Source: CAYZZA01 sp964482685 (GTDB taxonomy: Bacteria > Bacillota > Bacilli > Lactobacillales > Carnobacteriaceae_A). From it: 39,212 bases of DNA. The notes under the pieces were generated by a model. It made no database searches. It was not told the origin of the DNA and saw only the letters and a program-made list of their open reading frames with translations. The position numbers and the translations under genes were made by a program. Below are positions 15,967 to 23,606 of this stretch, one piece after another (within the stretch, counting starts at the first letter, position 1; every line of letters begins with the position of its first letter). Location of the stretch: the NCBI GenBank assembly GCA_964482685.1, contig CAYZZA010000006.1:1-39212 (forward strand), in the 5' to 3' direction.

Positions 15967-16884
15967 TTATCCTAATCTTTGTTTAGAGTCTGCCGCACGT
16001 TTAAGTGCTTGGCCGACATAGTTTATACACAACATCAACGTTAAAATTAAAATTGATGCTGGTAGCCAAACCCATGGTTTATTTTCCAAGATATCAGGAT
16101 TCGTCGCATAACTTACAAGCGTTCCTAAACTTGGTGTACTTTTTGGTAAACCGAAACCAAGATAGGTTAACCCGGTTTCAATCCCAATATTTGCCGCAAA
16201 GTTCAACGTTAAGTTGACAATAATCAATGAACTTAAATTCGGCATGATTTCGCGAAACATAATCACAAAAGAAGGTGTTCCCATTGTTTTTGAAGCACTA
16301 ATGTAGTCTCTTCTACTTTCTGACAGAGCTTTGCTTCGGATCAATCTTGCTTGTCCAACCCAATAGAAGGCACTCATAATCGCAATGAAAGACCAAACGT
16401 TATAGTCGCTTACAATGGTTACAAACACAATAATCAACATGGTAGTAGGCAGCAACATAATAAAGTCTACGATACGCATCAATACATTATCAATAAACCC
16501 ACCGTAATACCCTGCCATGATTCCTACCACGATTCCAATGAAACTTGTAATAATTGTGACCGCAACTCCGATCAAAATGGAGTTACGTGCTCCGATAACT
16601 AACTGCGCGAAAATGTCACGTCCACCAGAATCGGCACCTAGGAGAAACTTGTCTCCAGGAGGAGCAAACTGATCCATCAAACTAACACGTAAAGCAGCAG
16701 TACGGTCAATGAGAGGCGCTCCCACAAAAATACCTATTAACAAGGCTGTTAAGATAATCAAGGCTGTTAAGGCCACTTTATCTCGTGCAAACTCTCTGAT
16801 AATTACTTTTAAACCCGTAGGAGGTGTGCTAACCGAAAATTCTTCGTTTAACACCTCTACGTCAATGTTTGGATTTGATGCCAT
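15967..16884 (-). CDS. oppC: oligopeptide ABC transporter permease OppC
   Basis: This 305-residue inner-membrane permease pairs with OppB to form the peptide channel. It has an N-terminal cytoplasmic segment, a first membrane helix around LTALIILTALLIGIFVGAPL, and the DppC-type transporter domain with further helices. The cytoplasmic EAA loop is seen around ALSESRRDYISASKTMGTPS, which contacts the ATPases. AAAGGATG precedes the ATG by seven bases. It lies 30 bases after oppB and 17 before oppA. Confidence 0.93.
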   Translation of the reverse strand: MASNPNIDVEVLNEEFSVSTPPTGLKVIIREFARDKVALTALIILTALLIGIFVGAPLIDRTAALRVSLMDQFAPPGDKFLLGADSGGRDIFAQLVIGARNSILIGVAVTIITSFIGIVVGIMAGYYGGFIDNVLMRIVDFIMLLPTTMLIIVFVTIVSDYNVWSFIAIMSAFYWVGQARLIRSKALSESRRDYISASKTMGTPSFVIMFREIMPNLSSLIIVNLTLNFAANIGIETGLTYLGFGLPKSTPSLGTLVSYATNPDILENKPWVWLPASILILTLMLCINYVGQALKRAADSKQRLG

Positions 16885-16914
16885 TACTTTTCATCCTTTC
16901 TGCTGTTACGCACA

Positions 16915-17877
16915 CTAATCAATTCGAATTCTAGGATCAACCAGACTCATAATGATGTCTGATAACAATGTACCAAAGAGAGTAGCTAATCCGAACAGCA
17001 AGACAAGAGCCGTAATGACACTATAATCTCTACTTGTAATTGATTGAATAAACAGACGTCCCATTCCTGGATACCCGAAAATCTGTTCAATAAAGATTGA
17101 CCCTCCAATTAAAAAGGTAATCTGGTACCCTAGTGTGGACGCGATGGGCAAGGATGAGTTCCGGAAAATATGGCGTGAGTACACGACTTTTTCTGGAACA
17201 CCTTTAGAGCGTGCTGTTTTTACATAATCTTGTGTTTTTGCGTCAATTACTTCACTTCTTAAGTACTGAATAATACTTGTTGTTCCTAGAAGTGCCCCTG
17301 TGATTGCAGGGAGGATTAAGTGATACGCTTTATCTAGATAGTATTTAAAAGTGCCTGTTGCGATGGTTACATCAACTGTACCAGTTGTAGGGAACCAATT
17401 CAATTTGTATCCAAAGATCCATACAATCAACAATGCCAATACAAATGTAGGAATGGCAAAACTGATATAGTTGTAGACGACGACCCCTTTATCAAACCAG
17501 GAATCATCGTACCTTCCTGCAAATAACCCCATTGGCAAGGCAATCAAGTACGTCAAAATTAATGTGACGAACGAGAGCAAAATCGTGTTAGATGCATTTT
17601 GTCCAATTAAAGTTGATACTTTTTGTTTATATGTGTAACTTCTTCCGAAATCTCCGGTTGCAGCATTTTTCATCCATCGTACATATTGTTCTGGAAGAGG
17701 ATCATTCAATCCTGCTTTTTCACGCAATTCTTCAATAACCTTAGGCTCTGTTTCAGGTGTGATTAACCCCGTAAACGGATCTCCTGGCATAAAGTGTGCA
17801 ATGGAAAATACCAATATACTTAAAATAAGCATTTGAGGTATCATCAATAAAATACGACGTACGACTGTTTTCCACAT
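16915..17877 (-). CDS. oppB: oligopeptide ABC transporter permease OppB
   Basis: This 320-residue inner-membrane permease partners OppC. The N-terminus begins MWKTVVRRILLMIPQMLILS with the first membrane helix, followed by an extracytoplasmic loop (MPGDPF) and five more hydrophobic segments. The coupling loop RTARSKGVPEKVVYSRH is of the DppB type. Its ATG overlaps the oppF stop codon by one base (TAATG), so translation is coupled to the ATPase gene. Confidence 0.93.
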   Translation of the reverse strand: MWKTVVRRILLMIPQMLILSILVFSIAHFMPGDPFTGLITPETEPKVIEELREKAGLNDPLPEQYVRWMKNAATGDFGRSYTYKQKVSTLIGQNASNTILLSFVTLILTYLIALPMGLFAGRYDDSWFDKGVVVYNYISFAIPTFVLALLIVWIFGYKLNWFPTTGTVDVTIATGTFKYYLDKAYHLILPAITGALLGTTSIIQYLRSEVIDAKTQDYVKTARSKGVPEKVVYSRHIFRNSSLPIASTLGYQITFLIGGSIFIEQIFGYPGMGRLFIQSITSRDYSVITALVLLFGLATLFGTLLSDIIMSLVDPRIRID

Positions 17878-18845
17878 TATATGGTCCCCCTCTTTTCATT
17901 CGGATTAAGTGCAACAGAATGATTTTCGTTTAGGGGTTGTAAATCGTATACTCGTCCCTTTTCATCATAGTATTCATTTTCAAATTGCTGGTATTCTTGT
18001 TCTACTTTTTTACGTTGCAACTGATGGGCATCTCTTTTGGTTGGATCCATATCAGGAATTGCCGAAAGAAGACGCTTGGTGTAGATGTGTTGCGGGTTGT
18101 TGTATACTTCTTTTTTTGTCCCTTTTTCAACAAAACGTCCTCTGTGCATAATCGCAATATTGTCGGACATGTGTTGCACAACCCCTAAATCGTGAGAAAT
18201 AAACAAATAGCTCAATTCGAACTCTTTTTGAATTTTACGCATAAAGTTTAATACTTGGGCTTGTACAGACAAATCAAGAGCCGATGTTGGTTCATCTGCT
18301 ACAATGAGTTTGGGGTTGCTTGCTACCGCACGTGCTACACCAATTCGTTGTCGCTGTCCACCTGAGAATTCATGTGGGTATTTCAACATAGCTTCTTGAC
18401 TTAATCCTACAATATCGAGCAATTCGGCAATCTTTCTTTTTTCTTCATCTGGTGTGAAATCAAAGAAGTTGCGCATAGGCTCTGCAATTACATCTCTAAT
18501 CCGCTTTTTAGGATTTAAAGAAGACGTTGAGTCTTGGAAAATCATTTGAACGTTTCGGTTATAATCTTTGTACTCTTTTCTTCGGCTACGTGCTTTTCCG
18601 GTTACATCTGTGTTTTCATACATGATTTTCCCAGACGTAATTTGTTCAAGACCAACAATGGCCTTTCCGATTGTGGTTTTTCCTGAACCGGACTCTCCAA
18701 CTAATCCATACGTTTGACCAGGTTCAATGATTAGATTTATTCCGTCAACCGCTTTCACGTAATCTTGCACAGTATTTAAAATCCCACCTCGGATAGGATA
18801 GTGTACTTTTAAGTCTTTTACTTCAATAAAACCCACTTTACTCAT
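17877..18845 (-). CDS. oppF: oligopeptide ABC transporter ATPase OppF
   Basis: This 322-residue cytoplasmic ATPase powers peptide uptake together with OppD. Walker A GESGSGKT lies at 50-57, followed by the ABC signature FSGGQRQRIGVARA, Walker B LIVADEPTSALD, and the C-terminal oligopeptide/dipeptide extension after NPQHIYTKRLLSAIPDMDP. The start overlaps the end of oppD by eight bases, and the gene overlaps oppB by one base. Confidence 0.94.
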   Translation of the reverse strand: MSKVGFIEVKDLKVHYPIRGGILNTVQDYVKAVDGINLIIEPGQTYGLVGESGSGKTTIGKAIVGLEQITSGKIMYENTDVTGKARSRRKEYKDYNRNVQMIFQDSTSSLNPKKRIRDVIAEPMRNFFDFTPDEEKRKIAELLDIVGLSQEAMLKYPHEFSGGQRQRIGVARAVASNPKLIVADEPTSALDLSVQAQVLNFMRKIQKEFELSYLFISHDLGVVQHMSDNIAIMHRGRFVEKGTKKEVYNNPQHIYTKRLLSAIPDMDPTKRDAHQLQRKKVEQEYQQFENEYYDEKGRVYDLQPLNENHSVALNPNEKRGTI

Positions 18846-19857
18846 CCTCTCCCTCGAAGTGGAAATGTTTCCAACATGTGCATCTTACTTTATGACCCGG
18901 TGAAACTTCATGAAGCACTGGATCTTCTTCGTGTGCATCTGCTGGTATCCATGGAATACGGGGAGCAAAACGGCACCCTTTGCGCGGCAACTTTTGTAAA
19001 GATGGCACTGTTCCATGAATGACGTGCAACTCCTCATCGTCATCTTCTAACTCATGCGGAATAGAATTCAACAATGAGCGGGTATACGGATGCTTGGGAT
19101 TTGCAAACAATTCTTCTACACTTGCTTCTTCTACAATTTGTCCTGCATACATCACCGCTACTTTATCGGCTGTTTCTGCAACGACCCCTAAATCGTGTGT
19201 GATGAGAATAATTCCGGTTCCTGTCTCATCTTGTAAATCTTTCATCAAATCAAGAATCTGAGCTTGAATGGTAACGTCTAGAGCAGNNNNNNNNNNAGCA
19301 GTTGTTGGTTCATCCGCAATCAATATCGGAGGCTTGTTGGCTAACGCAATGGCAATCACCACTCGTTGTCTCATCCCACCGGATAGTTCATGAGGGTATT
19401 GCTTCATGATACGTGGTGGATTTGGAATTCCAACTTGTTCAAGCAATTCCAACACACGTGCAGAACGCTGTTTTTCGTTCATATCTGAATGATAGATTAA
19501 TGACTCTTCAATTTGATCGTGAATAGTCATCAATGGGTTCAATGAACCTAGCGGATCTTGAAAAATCATCCCAATATCGTTTCCTCTAATACGGTTATAT
19601 AAGGATTCATTTAATTCCACTAAGTTAATATCTTTATAGATTACTTCACCTTTTATTTGTGTGTTTAACGGATTATGTAATCCTACAATTGAAGTAGCAA
19701 GTGTACTTTTCCCACACCCTGATTCTCCAACAATCGCAAGAATTTCGTTTTTCTCTAATGTGATAGAAACATCATCCACGGCATTGTAAAAACTGTCTCC
19801 TATACGAAAACCTGTTTCTAAGTGGTTGATTTCTAACAATGGACGTTCTATTGCCAA
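18838..19857 (-). CDS. oppD: oligopeptide ABC transporter ATPase OppD (contains scaffold gap)
   Basis: OppD is the second cytoplasmic ATPase of the peptide importer. It shows Walker A GESGCGKS at 44-51, signature LSGGMRQR at 158-165 and Walker B ILIADEP at 178-184. The C-terminal OppD/F extension holds the Cys-bearing motif CRFAPRIPW and a later CTCW, seen in members that carry an iron-sulfur cluster. The frame reaches further upstream, but AGGAGG at 19865-19870 sits inside that extension and seven bases before a TTG at 19857, so I start there (MAIERPLLEI). Ten Ns with five duplicated bases interrupt the Walker B/D-loop. Removing 15 bases restores DEPTTALDVTIQAQ in frame and gives 334 residues. 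It is the first gene of the operon. Confidence 0.93.
   Translation of the reverse strand: MAIERPLLEINHLETGFRIGDSFYNAVDDVSITLEKNEILAIVGESGCGKSTLATSIVGLHNPLNTQIKGEVIYKDINLVELNESLYNRIRGNDIGMIFQDPLGSLNPLMTIHDQIEESLIYHSDMNEKQRSARVLELLEQVGIPNPPRIMKQYPHELSGGMRQRVVIAIALANKPPILIADEPTTAXXXXALDVTIQAQILDLMKDLQDETGTGIILITHDLGVVAETADKVAVMYAGQIVEEASVEELFANPKHPYTRSLLNSIPHELEDDDEELHVIHGTVPSLQKLPRKGCRFAPRIPWIPADAHEEDPVLHEVSPGHKVRCTCWKHFHFEGEDE
19287..19296. other. scaffold gap inside oppD (10 N)
   Basis: Ten Ns are flanked on both sides by AGCAG (19282-19286 and 19297-19301). Deleting the Ns and one copy rebuilds the universally conserved D-loop of the ATPase, so no sequence is really missing. Confidence 0.97.
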
Positions 19858-19880
19858 AGTCTTACCTCCTAAACTACTCT

Positions 19881-19929
19881 TCACTTGAGAGTGAGAGTTC
19901 CATTAAATGACTATGACAGTTATTTAATG
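19881..19929 (-). promoter_or_regulatory. two hairpins in the opp leader
   Basis: Just after the presumed transcription start, a perfect 8-bp inverted repeat (CATTAAAT/ATTTAATG, 19922-19929 with 19901-19908) is extended inward by ACT/AGT. A second, smaller hairpin (TCACT/AGTGA, 19881-19894) follows, about ten bases before the ribosome site. It could be an operator, a leader regulatory fold or an mRNA-stabilising 5' stem. Confidence 0.5.
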
Positions 19930-19940
19930 CTACCTTTTAA

Positions 19941-19969
19941 ACTATACACACTTACCTGACTAACGGCAA
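19941..19969 (-). promoter_or_regulatory. promoter of oppDFBCA
   Basis: On the minus strand TTGCCG (19964-19969) and TATAGT (19941-19946) are 17 bases apart, between the acpP terminator and oppD. The leader is about 75 bases. Confidence 0.65.
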
Positions 19970-20030
19970 CTTGTATTTTAACCTTCGTTAAAAATAAAGC
20001 GGTTCCTCTTAAGGACAAAACTGACTGAGC

Positions 20031-20065
20031 AAAAAAGAAGATACTCTACATGTGTCTTCTCTTTT
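20031..20065 (-). terminator. intrinsic terminator after acpP
   Basis: Stem AGAAGA/TCTTCT is extended by AC/GT across one mismatch, with a loop of about 7 bases and a TTTTTT tail on the minus strand. It starts 13 bases after the acpP stop codon. Confidence 0.75.
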
Positions 20066-20078
20066 ACTAGTCAGATGG

Positions 20079-20318
20079 CTATTGTAGGCCTTGGATGTAG
20101 ACAGCTACTTTTCCAACAGTTGTCAACTCTTCAGCATCTTCATCAGAGATTTCTGTATCAAAGGTATCTTCTAATTCCATTACCAATTCTACAATATCTA
20201 ATGAGTCCGCCCCTAAGTCCTCTTTAAATGTGGTATCAGGTGTTACTTTTTCTTCATCGACTCCTAGACGTTCTACTAAAATGGCTTTGATCTGTTCAAA
20301 AACATCATTTTCTGTCAT
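20079..20318 (-). CDS. acpP: acyl carrier protein
   Basis: This 79-residue acidic protein carries the growing fatty acyl chain on a phosphopantetheine arm. The attachment site is S39 in GADSLDIVELVMELE, the family signature, and the typical helix pattern is intact. AGGAGG lies nine bases before the ATG. plsX lies 83 bases upstream, so acyl-ACP and the enzyme that converts it to acyl-phosphate are encoded together; no fab genes lie between them. A terminator follows directly, separating this unit from opp. Confidence 0.97.
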   Translation of the reverse strand: MTENDVFEQIKAILVERLGVDEEKVTPDTTFKEDLGADSLDIVELVMELEDTFDTEISDEDAEELTTVGKVAVYIQGLQ

Positions 20319-20401
20319 GTGTTCTTCCCTCCTAAACCTACCTTACTGAAAAAGCTATATCTATCATTGTATCGGATTCAATTAGGAAATTCCACTTTAT
20401 T

Positions 20402-21430
20402 TTAGTTCTCAATGAAAGTGCTCTCATGCTCGGCTTTCTCTTCATAGTAGGCAGTCAAATCTGGAACAACTTGAGATTTTAAGATATCTCTTATTTGGCG
20501 AATAGTCTGATAGACTGGTTCACGTGTGGCCGATCCGTGTGTCTTAATAACAGGTGCTTTTAAACCAAACAATACGCCACCACCATATTTTGAATAATCA
20601 AGCATGTTTTTCATGCTGGTTAAGCTTTCTTTTAAAAGCAATCCTCCTACTTTTCCCTTGAGACCACTTTCAAGAATGTTTGTTTTCAGTAACGACATCA
20701 AGGACAAAGCCGTTCCTTCTGTTGTTTTTAGTACAGCATTTCCTGTAAACCCATCTGTGACCACAACATCAGCAGCTCCTTGCAATAAATCTCTTGCTTC
20801 TACGTTGCCGATAAAGTTAATGTCTTGATTTTCAGACAGCAATGCATAACTTTCTTTTGTTAATGAATTCCCTTTATTTTCTTCGGTTCCATTATTCAAC
20901 AATCCAACACGTGGATTGGATTTGCCCATAACAAATTTAGCGTAATAAGACCCCAAAGTTGCAAACTGGTTCATGTTTTGCGGTTTACACTCTGCATTGG
21001 CTCCAACGTCCATCATCTGGAACGTTCCGTTTTCTTCATTTATTGTAGGCAACGTGACCAGGAGACCAGGACGATCTATCCCTTTGATTCGCCCAATAAT
21101 TAAAAGGCCAGCAGTCAGCAACGCTCCGGTATTCCCAGCTGAAAAAATGGCATCTGCTTCTTTGTTTTTCACTGCAGTAGCAGCCATCACCATGGACGCT
21201 TTCTTTTTTCTTCGGACTGCTTTGACTGGATCATCGTCACTGTCAATTTGTTCGTCTGTGTGTACGATTTCAACATTGGCAATCCCCTCTGGCAAGTAGG
21301 CTTTTATTTTTTGCTCATCCCCGTACAAAACCAAGGTAATATCCGTAAATTCTTTGGCTGCTAACACAGCTCCTTCCACAATCTCTTTAGGAGCATTGTC
21401 TCCACCCATAGCGTCAATTGCGATTTTCAT
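20402..21430 (-). CDS. plsX: phosphate acyltransferase PlsX
   Basis: PlsX converts acyl-ACP and phosphate to acyl-phosphate, the donor for PlsY in the first step of phospholipid synthesis. The 342-residue protein begins MKIAIDAMGGDNAPKEIVEG, the classical start. It also has IFSAGNTGALL and the glycine-rich block YGGGVLFGLKAPVIKTHGS. It is a peripheral membrane enzyme without a signal peptide. GAGG precedes the ATG by eight bases, and recG ends 20 bases upstream, so recG-plsX-acpP are cotranscribed. Confidence 0.97.
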   Translation of the reverse strand: MKIAIDAMGGDNAPKEIVEGAVLAAKEFTDITLVLYGDEQKIKAYLPEGIANVEIVHTDEQIDSDDDPVKAVRRKKKASMVMAATAVKNKEADAIFSAGNTGALLTAGLLIIGRIKGIDRPGLLVTLPTINEENGTFQMMDVGANAECKPQNMNQFATLGSYYAKFVMGKSNPRVGLLNNGTEENKGNSLTKESYALLSENQDINFIGNVEARDLLQGAADVVVTDGFTGNAVLKTTEGTALSLMSLLKTNILESGLKGKVGGLLLKESLTSMKNMLDYSKYGGGVLFGLKAPVIKTHGSATREPVYQTIRQIRDILKSQVVPDLTAYYEEKAEHESTFIEN

Positions 21431-21450
21431 CTACTTTTCCTCATTTCCAT

Positions 21451-23508
21451 TCATCTATTTGGATTTGTTTCTTCATCTAGCGTTTGAAAGCCCGTCTGCT
21501 CTCTAAGTAAACGGTAGTGTTCTTGGACGTAAAAATCTGATGACGCACCCAATAAATAGGCTTCTTCTCTAGCGATTTCTAATACTATATTGTCTGCCAG
21601 AACATCGGCTACTTTAAATTCTGGGATTCCAGATTGCTTTCGCCCAAATACATCTCCTGGGCCTCGTAGTTCCAAGTCACGTTGACTCAATAAAAATCCA
21701 TCGTTGGTTTCTGTCATGATTTTCATCCGCTCTTTTCCAGTATCTGTTCGTGGCTCAGCCACCAACACACACATGGACGCTTTTGTGCCTCTTCCTACAC
21801 GACCTCTTAGTTGGTGCAATTGTGCAAGCCCAAAACGGTCTGCATCATATACGACCATCAGTGTAGCGTTTGGAACATCGACACCTACCTCAATGACAGT
21901 AGTTGACACTAAAATATCAATCTCATGATGTTTAAATTGTTGCATGATTGCTTCTTTTTCTTCTTGTGCCAACTTTCCATGCAGTAATTCAACCGTATAC
22001 GTTGGTTCAAATAGCGCTGCGTATTTTTCTTTTAAATCAGTCACATTTTTTAAATCCATTTTTTCGGATTCTTCAATTAAGGGACTAACAACATACACTT
22101 GTGACTTGTCCTCTAAATGTTGTGTAACTACTTCCAACACACGTTCTGATTGGCCAGGACGCAACCAATGAGTCTGAATGGGCAAACGGCCTACGGGCAT
22201 TTCATCTAGGGTCGACACGTCAATGTCTCCATAAGTCGTGATTTCCAACGTACGCGGGATAGGTGTAGCCGTCATTGACAACACATCCGGAACATGCCCT
22301 TTTTCTGTTAGGCGTTGACGCTGATTGACGCCAAATCGATGTTGCTCGTCTGTAACAACGAACCCGAGTTGCTGAAAGTGAACTTTCTCTTGGATCAACG
22401 CATGCGTTCCGACAACGATGTCAATGTCCCCTTCGTGTAACTGACGGTACATTTCTTTTTTTTCTTTTGGTTTAAGAGAACTAGTCAACAAAGCGACCTT
22501 AATATCTGTATCCGAAAAAAGGGTGGTTAAACTTTTAAAGTGTTGTTCGGCTAATATTTCTGTTGGCACCATCAGTGCGCTTTGAAATCCTATGGTTGAC
22601 ACTGCATACAAAGCGGCAGCGGCCACAATCGTCTTTCCGCTTCCAACATCTCCTTGGAGCAGACGATTCATTTGAATCGGCATGCGTAAATCTCTACAAA
22701 TTTCATTGATGCTCCTTTTTTGAGCACCTGTTAACTCAAACGGCAATGAGCGTAAAAAATGTTTGAGCTTGTCTACATCGTATAACACCTGTCTGCCTTT
22801 ATTTGCTTGTCGCTCGTTTTTCCTCACCGCTTGCAACTTCAGCTGGTACAAAAAAAACTCTCCAAAGACGAGCGTTCGTCTTGCCTGTCGTAAATCATCC
22901 ATTGTTTTGGGAAAGTGCATATTCGTAACGGCGTGTCGATAGTCTAACAAACGGTACTTGTCTTTTAATTCTTCTGGAATCAAATCAATCAAATCTGCAT
23001 TGTAACGTGTATTGGCCTTTTCAATTAATTGGACCAACCAGTATTGCTTTACTTCTTTGGTTGTCGGGTAAATCGGGGCCATACTCCCTAGAGACTCCAA
23101 CTCTTCTGGAGACAGTACCTTTGTGCCATTCAAGGAACGTGTCTTAGCATTCCATATTCCTTGTACGACAATTTCTTGTTCGGGTACAATCCATTTTTTT
23201 ACATAGGGTTGATTAAAAAAAGTGATTGAAACAACCGCTTTTTCTTCTGTTACAATCCGAAAGGTGAGCCTTGATTTTCTGTGACCAAAATGAGATACGA
23301 CTGGTTCTGCAATCACTAGACCCCGAAGGGAAGTTTTTTCCTTATCCTCTAGCACAGCTAGCTGTTTAACAGCTAAATCTTCGTATCGAAATGGATAATG
23401 GGTCAACAAATCATAAATAGACACAATCCCTAGGCTTTGAAGAGCCTCTTTTCTTTTTTCACCTACACCAGGAAGAGAAGTAACTGGTTCTGTTGATACA
23501 TTTATCAT
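21451..23508 (-). CDS. recG: ATP-dependent DNA helicase RecG
   Basis: RecG remodels stalled replication forks and branch-migrates Holliday junctions. The 685-residue protein has the N-terminal wedge/OB domain (about 1-240), then superfamily 2 helicase motifs: I GDVGSGKT at 286-293, the DEQH box followed by RFGVNQRQ, III SMTATPIPRTL and VI QLRGRVGRG. The C-terminal end carries the RecG block LELRGPGDVFG. The ribosome site is weak. An intrinsic terminator ends only about 37 bases upstream with no evident promoter, so expression probably depends on read-through from fakA. Confidence 0.97.
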   Translation of the reverse strand: MINVSTEPVTSLPGVGEKRKEALQSLGIVSIYDLLTHYPFRYEDLAVKQLAVLEDKEKTSLRGLVIAEPVVSHFGHRKSRLTFRIVTEEKAVVSITFFNQPYVKKWIVPEQEIVVQGIWNAKTRSLNGTKVLSPEELESLGSMAPIYPTTKEVKQYWLVQLIEKANTRYNADLIDLIPEELKDKYRLLDYRHAVTNMHFPKTMDDLRQARRTLVFGEFFLYQLKLQAVRKNERQANKGRQVLYDVDKLKHFLRSLPFELTGAQKRSINEICRDLRMPIQMNRLLQGDVGSGKTIVAAAALYAVSTIGFQSALMVPTEILAEQHFKSLTTLFSDTDIKVALLTSSLKPKEKKEMYRQLHEGDIDIVVGTHALIQEKVHFQQLGFVVTDEQHRFGVNQRQRLTEKGHVPDVLSMTATPIPRTLEITTYGDIDVSTLDEMPVGRLPIQTHWLRPGQSERVLEVVTQHLEDKSQVYVVSPLIEESEKMDLKNVTDLKEKYAALFEPTYTVELLHGKLAQEEKEAIMQQFKHHEIDILVSTTVIEVGVDVPNATLMVVYDADRFGLAQLHQLRGRVGRGTKASMCVLVAEPRTDTGKERMKIMTETNDGFLLSQRDLELRGPGDVFGRKQSGIPEFKVADVLADNIVLEIAREEAYLLGASSDFYVQEHYRLLREQTGFQTLDEETNPNR

Positions 23509-23545
23509 CCCACTTCACGTCTCCATTTTCGTATGCCCATTTTTC

Positions 23546-23593
23546 AAAAAACAAAAAGAAGACAGGACAGTTGCTTCTGTCTTGCTGTCTTCT
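23546..23593 (-). terminator. intrinsic terminator between fakA and recG
   Basis: A 9-bp stem AGAAGACAG/CTGTCTTCT (23585-23593 with 23557-23565) encloses a second stem GACAG/CTGTC. On the minus strand TTTTTGTTTTTT follows. It starts about 14 bases after the fakA stop codon. Confidence 0.85.
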
Positions 23594-23606
23594 TCTCACA
23601 CGTTCC

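Noticed and set aside
19287..19296. An insertion in the OppD active site
   Set aside because: The bases are undetermined and flanked by a duplicated AGCAG. Removing the artefact restores the invariant motif.
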